Shown here piece by piece: positions 33,494 through 40,289 of a stretch of 64,000 nucleotides of DNA. The stretch is taken from assembly GCA_017965765.1 (NCBI GenBank), contig JAGCPJ010000002.1, forward strand, positions 27,491-91,490. Direction: 5' to 3'. The translations under genes and the position numbers were made by a program. The stretch is from Bacteroidales bacterium (lineage in GTDB: Bacteria > Bacteroidota > Bacteroidia > Bacteroidales > F082). The notes below the pieces were generated by a model. The model did not search any database. It was not told the DNA's origin and saw only the letters and a list, made by a program, of their open reading frames with translations. Numbering within the stretch: the stretch's first letter is position 1; each line of letters begins with the position of its first letter.

Positions 33494-35503
33494 ATGAAAA
33501 CGCTCTCGGTATTTGTTGCCGGTGCCAAAAACCTTCAGCCGTTGCGACTGAGGTTGAAGGCGATGGCCAACGACTTGAACAATGAATTCAAACAAAACGG
33601 CTTGGATATGGCCGTCAACATGGTCTCCTATGAGAACTTTGGAGACGAACAAGGCATTTATAACAAGTTTATCACCGAAGAGGCGGATATGGTTTTGTTT
33701 CTGGTGGAAGACCGTATAGGCCAGAAAACGGAGGAAGAATACCGGCTTGCCGTCAACTGTTATGAGAAAAACGGTCATCCCGAACATTGCCTTTTGTTGA
33801 AGGAGTTTGATGAAAAAACTGAAGACATCGCGCATATCGAGGAGCTGATGAGTGCCACCTCTAACAAATACTATGTAAGCTATCGCAATCCTGACGACCT
33901 GATGGCCAAAGTGAAGAGCAGGATCACGGAACTGGCCATGAAAAAAAAGAAGGGAATCAAACCCGCCGTTTCCAAGAAAAAGAGGATGGTGCGTTCCCTG
34001 TTGATTGCGTTGGGTGTGGTTTTGGCCTTGTTTGCCGCCGCCCGTTTTGCTTCAGGACCCGTCAAGGCCAACTATGTGTATTTTGATTTCGAGTTTCCCA
34101 ACAGTTTGGAACAAAACGGCATTAACGATACCTACGCAGAACAACAGTTGTTGCTAGCAGTTCAAGAAGAGGCAGGTGCGGCACAGAAGAAAGTGAATCA
34201 TATCTTGAACGAAACAGCTGTCAACGACAAGGATTGGACCATAGCATTTCCAAAGAAAATCAAAGGAGGGCGCTACAATAAGCTACGCAACAGCCTTAGG
34301 AAGATGCTCAACTGCCATGACATCAAGGCGGACCTGCATCTGATCGAATCGGGTAAGACCTTTACAAACGATCTTTTTGTGACAGACTGGAATGACAAAA
34401 CGTATCATTATAGCTCAGAAATCAATCCTCTTGAGGCTGGTCAATTCAAAGAAGGCGTAGCTTCGGCGCTCCGTAAGGATGCCGCATATTTGTCATTTCC
34501 CTTCAATCCTGTGGTTTCCGTGCTGTATGACTATCAGTTTATCAATGAATTACTTGAATATCAGATGGTTAGTCCGTGGAATAACGAGGTTTATTCCGCC
34601 TTGGACCGTGAGGTGATCCTGACGGATTACGCCAAGAGTGGACTCCCAAACGCACCGATTGCTCAGTTGTTATTGGGCAATTACTATGAATCCTATGGAT
34701 TGGAGAAAGGATACGAGAAGGCATCCTTGACCAAAGCGATTGATTACTACACGCCATTGCTGAATGATGCTGTGATTGGCAGGTGGATCAAGGATAAAAC
34801 TGACTTGCTGCAGTCGAATGTGGACTATGCTGCCCAAGCGGAGGAAACCAACATGGTTGAGCTGTTGGAGCAGAAAGGCGCTTTCCAGACAGGCGATTGC
34901 CAGCAGTTGGTCATTGTAGGAGATGAGGAAACCCTGCTCATTGACTCCAAGAAACATTATAATGCCATGCTGTATGCTTTTGAAAAAAGCGCGGATGGCT
35001 CCTGGGAGAGCGCTTTCCCGCCGTTTGTAGTCCATCTGGGCGTGAACGGTTTTGTCGCACCGGAGCAAAAGCGGGAAGGTGATCTCAAGACGCCTACCGG
35101 CTATTATGGACTGCCCTTTGCTTTTGGAAAGAAGAATGATTTGAATACCAAATTCGAATTCATGGAGATTGGTCCCAAACATGTCTGGGTGAGCGACACC
35201 ACAAGCAGTGAATACAACAAGATCGTGGTCGATAAAGATGGGAAGTATATCAACAACAAAGCTAACGAGAAGCTGTACCGCAATGATATCCTGTATGATT
35301 ATGCGGTTGTGGTGGACTACAACATGGCGGAACCAGTGGCTGTCGGCAAAGGCAGTGCCATCTTCATTCATATTGAGCGGTTTGAAAACCATCGTACTGC
35401 AGGTTGCGTATCCATGTCAAGGGATGAGATAATAAGGTTGATCGAGTGGCTCGACTCAAGCAAAAAGCCGCATATCTATCTTACCAAACAGATTGCTGAT
35501 TAA
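33494..35503 (+). CDS. Fusion: cytosolic DUF4062/TIR-like domain, one TM helix, L,D-transpeptidase domain
   Basis: A 669-residue protein with an unusual layout. Residues 1-145 are a Rossmann-like domain: TLSVFVAGAKNLQPLR, ITEEADMVLFLVEDRIGQKTEEEYRLAV and a late YYVSYRNPDDL strand resemble DUF4062 and TIR-like nucleotide-binding domains. A basic stretch (148-164) precedes one membrane helix at about 165-185. The rest (about 190-669) should be periplasmic: a helical part, then a YkuD-type domain with TPTGYYGLPFAFG (about 535-547) and the active-site motif FIHIERFENHRTAGCVSMS (His near 633, Cys near 638). Such Cys enzymes cross-link or trim peptidoglycan. The start at 33494 follows a promoter box. 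The cation transporter starts 3 bp after the stop. Confidence 0.78.
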   Translation: MKTLSVFVAGAKNLQPLRLRLKAMANDLNNEFKQNGLDMAVNMVSYENFGDEQGIYNKFITEEADMVLFLVEDRIGQKTEEEYRLAVNCYEKNGHPEHCLLLKEFDEKTEDIAHIEELMSATSNKYYVSYRNPDDLMAKVKSRITELAMKKKKGIKPAVSKKKRMVRSLLIALGVVLALFAAARFASGPVKANYVYFDFEFPNSLEQNGINDTYAEQQLLLAVQEEAGAAQKKVNHILNETAVNDKDWTIAFPKKIKGGRYNKLRNSLRKMLNCHDIKADLHLIESGKTFTNDLFVTDWNDKTYHYSSEINPLEAGQFKEGVASALRKDAAYLSFPFNPVVSVLYDYQFINELLEYQMVSPWNNEVYSALDREVILTDYAKSGLPNAPIAQLLLGNYYESYGLEKGYEKASLTKAIDYYTPLLNDAVIGRWIKDKTDLLQSNVDYAAQAEETNMVELLEQKGAFQTGDCQQLVIVGDEETLLIDSKKHYNAMLYAFEKSADGSWESAFPPFVVHLGVNGFVAPEQKREGDLKTPTGYYGLPFAFGKKNDLNTKFEFMEIGPKHVWVSDTTSSEYNKIVVDKDGKYINNKANEKLYRNDILYDYAVVVDYNMAEPVAVGKGSAIFIHIERFENHRTAGCVSMSRDEIIRLIEWLDSSKKPHIYLTKQIAD

Positions 35504-35506
35504 CGC

Positions 35507-36397
35507 ATGACCCGGGAAAAGGAAATCTATAAGGTGACGCTCGTGGGAGGCGCAGTAAATGTCATCCTACTTGCGTTTAAGTTCGTGGCGGGCATCATCG
35601 GACACAGCTCGGCCATGATTGCCGACGCCTTGCATTCGTTGTCCGATTTCGTGACAGATATCGTCGTGCTGGTGTTTGTCAAGATCAGCAACAAGCCGCA
35701 GGACAAGTCGCACGACTATGGCCATGGCAAATATGAGACTTTGGCTCTGACCATCATCGGCATCGCCCTGATGGGGGTGGCCATCGGCATCATCGTCAAA
35801 GGGGCGATGAAGATCGCTGCCTGGGCCAACGGCGAGGTGCTGGAAGCGCCTGGCATGCTGGCTTTCTGGGCCGCCATCGTCTCTATCGTGCTGAAAGAGG
35901 GTGTCTATCGTTATTCCATCGTCAAAGCGAGAAAACTGAATTCCAAGGCGGTGGAAGCCAATGCCTGGCATCATCGGAGCGACGCCCTGTCGTCCATCGG
36001 GACTGCCGTGGGCATCGGCGGCGCCATCTTCTTCGGACAACGTTGGACCATCCTTGATCCCATCGCCTCAGTAGTGGTGGGTGCTTTCATCGTTAAGGTG
36101 GCTTTCGACTTGCTGAAAAACGGCATCGGCGACCTGATGGAGCAATCGCTTCCCGACCAGGTGGAGGAAGAGATCCTCAAATTGGTGTCAGAAGTGCCTG
36201 GCATCAGCGAGCCGCACGACCTCCGTACCCGCCGCATCGGCAATCATTACGCGATCGAGTTGCATATCCTGATGGATGGTGACCTTACCCTCAAAGAGGC
36301 CCATGACAAAGCCTCCGAGGTGGAAGACCTGCTTCGCCAACATTACGGTGAAGAGACCCATGTGGCTGTTCATGTGGAACCGAAGGAGCAGGGTTAA
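35507..36397 (+). CDS. Cation diffusion facilitator family transporter
   Basis: A 296-residue inner-membrane metal/proton antiporter (CDF family; zinc, iron or manganese efflux). HSSAMIADALHSLSDFVTDI (about 27-46) carries the TM2 metal-site Asp residues, HDYGHGKYETLA (about 67-78) is the cytosolic His motif, and ANAWHHRSDALSSIGTAVG (about 151-169) holds the TM5 His/Asp site. The C-terminal cytosolic domain (about 205-296) ends with YAIELHILMDGDLTLKEAHD and HVAVHVEP, the ferredoxin-like metal-sensing fold. It lies 3 bp after the transpeptidase fusion gene, so the two are likely cotranscribed. Confidence 0.92.
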   Translation: MTREKEIYKVTLVGGAVNVILLAFKFVAGIIGHSSAMIADALHSLSDFVTDIVVLVFVKISNKPQDKSHDYGHGKYETLALTIIGIALMGVAIGIIVKGAMKIAAWANGEVLEAPGMLAFWAAIVSIVLKEGVYRYSIVKARKLNSKAVEANAWHHRSDALSSIGTAVGIGGAIFFGQRWTILDPIASVVVGAFIVKVAFDLLKNGIGDLMEQSLPDQVEEEILKLVSEVPGISEPHDLRTRRIGNHYAIELHILMDGDLTLKEAHDKASEVEDLLRQHYGEETHVAVHVEPKEQG

Positions 36398-36999
36398 TTC
36401 CCATTATTATTACGAATGACCTTGTGTTTAATCTTTACTACAGCAAAGTTGAGTTCGATCTCTGTTTCCGTGGTGTGGGTACTAAGGTTATGTCCAACCA
36501 CTTCTGCTAAAAGGTCACCTGTGCGTTGAAGCAGTGTGCGTTGTAGCGCCCCTCCGTCCTCCACGTTTTGTAAAGCCTCCATTGTTCTCGCCAATTCGCG
36601 TACCTGGACAAAAGTATCAATAATAGCAAGTGTTGTACTTATGGCTCGCTCACCTTTCAAAATAGTTGCTAGCATATAAAGGCCGCGCTCTGTGAATGCG
36701 ATGGGCGATACTTTGCTGAATTTCAATTTTTTAAGGTGGTCAAAATTTTTGACCACCTCGTCTTTTTCACTCTTGTTAAGCTCAAATATATAACCATAAG
36801 GGAATTTTTGAGGGTTGTTTCTTACTGCTTGGTTAACTTCTTTGGTTTGTACGCCGTACAACTCTGCCACATCAGAATCAATCAATACCAATTGGTTTCG
36901 TAACAAAATCATTCGCGATTCTACGTCCTTTGCTGTCACTTGGACCAGGTCGATTGCCGTGTTTTTTGTTATTTCTTTTTTGTTATTTGCTTTTGACAT
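36394..36999 (-). CDS. ORF6N domain protein
   Basis: A 201-residue protein with an ORF6N domain at about 28-115: SRMILLRNQLVLIDSDVAEL, YGVQTKEVNQAVRNNPQKFP and FTERGLYMLATILKGERA. ORF6N is a DNA-binding or antirepressor-type domain found in phages, mobile islands and many bacterial genomes. The C-terminus is helical (VQVRELARTMEALQNV). The gene and its upstream region are more A+T-rich than their neighbours, which suggests acquisition by transfer. No integrase or other phage gene is nearby. Its stop overlaps the end of the transporter gene. Confidence 0.85.
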   Translation of the reverse strand: MSKANNKKEITKNTAIDLVQVTAKDVESRMILLRNQLVLIDSDVAELYGVQTKEVNQAVRNNPQKFPYGYIFELNKSEKDEVVKNFDHLKKLKFSKVSPIAFTERGLYMLATILKGERAISTTLAIIDTFVQVRELARTMEALQNVEDGGALQRTLLQRTGDLLAEVVGHNLSTHTTETEIELNFAVVKIKHKVIRNNNGN

Positions 37000-37025
37000 A
37001 AAAAATACGTTTTATTCTTTAAATG

Positions 37026-37033
37026 CAAAAGTA
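37026..37033 (-). promoter_or_regulatory. -7 box TACTTTTG for the ORF6N gene
   Basis: Minus-strand TACTTTTG, 26 bp before the ORF6N ATG. The 251-bp spacer 37000-37250 is otherwise A+T-rich and, apart from this box and the one at 37196, holds nothing I recognise. Confidence 0.55.
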
Positions 37034-37195
37034 GAAAGAATTTTCCAATTGCGAAAATATAATTTCAATAATATTAATAAAATTATTCAAATTAATTGAC
37101 AATAGGTCAAGGCTATCCGTCCAATAATATTCTATTCAGCATTTCGTGTTTTAATTAAAGGATAAACTGGGTGATTCAAAGCTGGAGTTTTTTCT

Positions 37196-37203
37196 TATCT
37201 TTG
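37196..37203 (+). promoter_or_regulatory. -7 box TATCTTTG for the transglutaminase-like gene
   Basis: TATCTTTG, 47 bp upstream of the ATG at 37251. Confidence 0.6.
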
Positions 37204-37250
37204 CCTCGAATAACAACTTTGAGATAAATAAAGCACCCATTAAACCAACA

Positions 37251-38285
37251 ATGCGCTCGTCCGTTCACTTCTTTTTGTTCCTGGTAATGATCAGCTTCTC
37301 AGCCCAAGCTCATGTTGTGACTGAGGAAAACGGTCATTACATCGTTGAGCATTCGTGGCGTTATAAAGCGGACCAGTGTTCCCTTTCGTTGACCATCGAT
37401 AAAGACTTGTATGATTATTATCAAAATGATCGCGAACATTTGGTTTATAAATACGAACTGGATGAGAACTATAATCCGCCTGGTTATTCCGGTTTCATGC
37501 TCTCGGAATACGACCGGCCATTGATGAAAGCGATCGCAGGACAATTGGAGGAGATGGCTTCCTCGGAATCGGAACAAATCGAATTGGCGGTGTCCTTCGT
37601 GCAGTCCCTTCCTTACGCTTACGACTCTGTTTCGAAGGGGATCGAGGAGTATGTGCGTTATCCCGTCGAAACGCTGGTGGATGGTTGCGGCGACTGCGAA
37701 GACAAGGTGGCTTTGCTTGCCGCAATCCTTCATGAGATGCCCGAGGATTTCATTCTGCTAGTGCTGCCGGAACATTTGGCTATAGGCGTAAGTTGTGAGG
37801 CATTGAAAGCCGATAGCTACCTGCTCTTTCAGGATAAGAAATACTACTACGTGGAAACCACAAACCCCAATTGGAAGATCGGCCAGATTCCCGAGGAATA
37901 CCATTCTTCCGACATGGAGGTGTTCCTACTTCAGGATGTTCCCAATTTGCAGATGCGAGGGGTGAGGTTTGAGTCGGAGCCGACATCGGTGATCGAGAAA
38001 GCCAGATGTAACTTCACTATCGATCTTGTCAACTTGGGTCCTGGAAAGGTGACCAACCTTCAGCTTTCTTTGCGACTCATCAGCCTGGGAAGGAAGAACC
38101 GTTTGCTTGCGGAACAACGCTTTGAGCTGGATGATCTGATGGAAGGTGCGTCTCGAACGGAAAATGTCACATTTAAGAGCTACATCCGTGAGAATTGCAT
38201 GCTGCAAGTTGAAATCACAGGAAACGAAATACCTTCCCAATATTATGAAACGCTTTTGGATTATAGCAGAACACAACATTTCTGA
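37251..38285 (+). CDS. Exported transglutaminase-like cysteine protein
   Basis: A 344-residue exported protein, signal peptide to about residue 20 (LFLVMISFSAQA). Residues 95-210 form a transglutaminase-like fold: the Cys is in VDGCGDCEDKVALLAAIL (Cys near 144 or 147), the His in LPEHLAIGV (about 175) and the acidic partner in YYYVETTNPNWKIG (about 200). The C-terminal third is a beta-rich domain (ARCNFTIDLVNLGPGKVTNL, LQLSLRLISL), like CARDB or other immunoglobulin-type folds. It may cleave or cross-link peptides in the periplasm. A C69 dipeptidase gene follows after 23 bp. Confidence 0.8.
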   Translation: MRSSVHFFLFLVMISFSAQAHVVTEENGHYIVEHSWRYKADQCSLSLTIDKDLYDYYQNDREHLVYKYELDENYNPPGYSGFMLSEYDRPLMKAIAGQLEEMASSESEQIELAVSFVQSLPYAYDSVSKGIEEYVRYPVETLVDGCGDCEDKVALLAAILHEMPEDFILLVLPEHLAIGVSCEALKADSYLLFQDKKYYYVETTNPNWKIGQIPEEYHSSDMEVFLLQDVPNLQMRGVRFESEPTSVIEKARCNFTIDLVNLGPGKVTNLQLSLRLISLGRKNRLLAEQRFELDDLMEGASRTENVTFKSYIRENCMLQVEITGNEIPSQYYETLLDYSRTQHF

Positions 38286-38308
38286 TTAATTTTTATTATT
38301 ACAATATC

Positions 38309-40105
38309 ATGAAAAGACTACTAATTACTGTATTGCTACTTATGCTGGGCTTGGATGCCGCATGGGCTTGCACCAACTTGATCGTGGGTAAGAAAGCTTC
38401 CACCGACGGGAGCGTGATGTGTACCTATAACTGCGACGGCTTCGGCTTCTCCGGGTCATTGTCGTATAGCCCCTCGGGACGGCATGAGCCAGGAGAGTTG
38501 ATTGCCATCCATGGCTGGGGCCCTGCCCATGAGGGACAATATGTGAAACAGGTGGAATATACCTATAACGTCGTGGGACTGATGAATGAGAAGCAGGTTA
38601 CCATCGTGGAGACGACCTTCGACGGGAGGCTGGAACTGGTGAATCACGATGGGTTGCTGGACTATTTCAGCTTGATGCGACTGGCCTTGCAACGCGCTTC
38701 CACCGCTCGGGAAGCCATCAAGTGCATGGCCGAGCTGGTGGAGGAATACGGCTACAACAGCAGCGGTGAGACGCTTACTGTTTGTGACCCTAATGAAGCT
38801 TGGATTATGGAGATCATCGGAAAAGGTCCCGATAAGAAAGGTGCCGTCTGGGTGGCCTTGCGTATCCCGGACGACTGTATCTGCGCTCATGCTAACCTGA
38901 GCCGAATCAGGGAATTCCCGTTGGAAAACGGAAAACGAAAAGTGGAAAACGGAAAGCTCTTTTCTTTGGATGGGAAGAGTATCAGCAGTAAGAACCTGAA
39001 GAAGATCAACGACCCCAAGGTGGATTGCGTCTATGCTTCCGATGTGATCTCCTTTGCCCGCGAAAAGGGTTTCTTCAGCGGCAAGGATGCGGACTTCTCG
39101 TTCCGTGATGCCTACTGCCCGATCGACTTTGAGAATGTGCGTTATGCCGATGCCCGAGTATGGAGCTTCTTCCGCCATCATTACAGCCACGAGGTCATGG
39201 ACCAGTACCTGCCATACATCAACGGCGACTTCGACCAATGCGACCATCTGCCGTTATGGATCAAGCCGGATAAACCTCTTAGCCTGCGCGACCTTCAGCA
39301 GGATATGCGTGACCATTTCGAGGGTACGCCGCTGGATATGACTTCCGACATGACGGCTGGTCCCTGGGGCATGCCCATCCGTCCCTTGCCGATGCATTAC
39401 AAGGACAGCGACAGCCTCGACTACTTTAGGGAGCGTCCCATCGCCACCCCGCAGGCGGGCTTCACCATGACCTGCCAGATGCGCTCCTGGCTGCCTGACG
39501 ACGTGGGCGGCGTCACCTGGTTCAACTGCGACGATGCCAACATGGTGGCTTACGTGCCGCTTTACTGCTGCATCACCCAGGTGCCTGACTGTTTCCGCCC
39601 AGAGAACAACCCTCGCGCCGAGTTCAGCGACAAGTCTGCCTTCTGGATGAACAACTGGGTGGCCAACATGGTTTATCCCCGCTATTCCATGATGATAGGA
39701 GACCTCCGCAAGGCACAAAATGAATTGGAAGACTATTATTTCTCCGACCAAGAAACGGTGCTTGAAGCCATCAAGGAGATGACACCGGCCGACCGTCAAG
39801 GCTACCTCAACCGCAAGAGCATCGCCTACGCTGAGAAGATGATGCAACGTTGGGATACGTTGGCGAAGTTCCTCATCGTACGCTATAACGATCAGATCGT
39901 GCGTAGGGTGGATGAAAATGGACAGTTCGCCCGCTGGGGTCACGAAACACCTGGCTATGACCAGCAGTTCATCGATGCCATCAAGAAATCGACGGGCGAT
40001 AGGTACCTGTTGAAGGAGGTGATTGAGAGAAGGGAGAGAGGAGGAGGGGGAAATGGAAAACGGAAAACCGTAAACGGAAAACGGACAGTGAGGAGTGAGG
40101 AGTGA
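38309..40105 (+). CDS. C69 family dipeptidase
   Basis: A 598-residue secreted N-terminal-nucleophile hydrolase. A signal peptide (about 1-20, ending AWA) is followed directly by CTNLIVGKKASTDGSVM, where Cys21 would be the catalytic N-terminal residue after processing. Other family marks are YNCDGFGFSGSLSYSP, NEKQVTIVETTFDGR (about 92-106) and CDPNEAWIMEIIGKGPD (about 160-176). Two 7-bp-period arrays are part of the frame: one encodes about residues 206-216 (ENGKRKVENGK) in a loop, and a second supplies the last 17 residues and the TGA stop, so the native C-terminus has been replaced or extended. Confidence 0.88.
   Translation: MKRLLITVLLLMLGLDAAWACTNLIVGKKASTDGSVMCTYNCDGFGFSGSLSYSPSGRHEPGELIAIHGWGPAHEGQYVKQVEYTYNVVGLMNEKQVTIVETTFDGRLELVNHDGLLDYFSLMRLALQRASTAREAIKCMAELVEEYGYNSSGETLTVCDPNEAWIMEIIGKGPDKKGAVWVALRIPDDCICAHANLSRIREFPLENGKRKVENGKLFSLDGKSISSKNLKKINDPKVDCVYASDVISFAREKGFFSGKDADFSFRDAYCPIDFENVRYADARVWSFFRHHYSHEVMDQYLPYINGDFDQCDHLPLWIKPDKPLSLRDLQQDMRDHFEGTPLDMTSDMTAGPWGMPIRPLPMHYKDSDSLDYFRERPIATPQAGFTMTCQMRSWLPDDVGGVTWFNCDDANMVAYVPLYCCITQVPDCFRPENNPRAEFSDKSAFWMNNWVANMVYPRYSMMIGDLRKAQNELEDYYFSDQETVLEAIKEMTPADRQGYLNRKSIAYAEKMMQRWDTLAKFLIVRYNDQIVRRVDENGQFARWGHETPGYDQQFIDAIKKSTGDRYLLKEVIERRERGGGGNGKRKTVNGKRTVRSEE
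38923..38957 (+). repeat. Heptamer array inside the C69 dipeptidase gene
   Basis: Five units: GGAAAAC, GGAAAAC, GAAAAGT, GGAAAAC, GGAAAGC, encoding ENGKRKVENGK near residues 206-216. Confidence 0.9.
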
Positions 40106-40117
40106 GGAGTGAGGAGG
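40055..40117 (+). repeat. Heptamer array at the dipeptidase 3' end (GGAAAAC then GAGGAGT units)
   Basis: Nine consecutive 7-bp units: GGAAAAC, GGAAAAC, CGTAAAC, GGAAAAC, GGACAGT, three GAGGAGT and GAGGAGG. The array changes from an A-rich to a GTG-type unit within one run, and leads directly into the palindromic element at 40118. Confidence 0.9.
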
Positions 40118-40245
40118 ACCGATAGTTGTCATTGCGAGGAGCGGAGCCTTGCGAAGCGACGTGGCAATCCACACTAATCAACAGTGGATTGCCACGCTCG
40201 TTCCTCGCTCGCAATGACAACTATTGGTCATCGCTCGCAATGACA
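40118..40245. repeat. Palindromic intergenic element between convergent genes
   Basis: The left arm starts ACCGATAGTTGTCATTGCGAG (first 20 bases at 40118-40137) and runs to GTGGCAATCCAC (40161-40172); the right arm begins GTGGATTGCCAC (40184-40195) and ends in the complement of the left terminus near 40229, with a third copy of the terminal CGCAATGACA at 40233-40242. The transcript could fold into a long hairpin. A one-armed copy lies at 51176-51263. It sits between the 3' ends of the dipeptidase and the M16 peptidase genes, so it could act as a bidirectional terminator; there is no strong U-run. Confidence 0.85.
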
Positions 40246-40289
40246 ATGATGACGCTATGCGATTATCCTCATTAGAGGCGATTCGTTAA

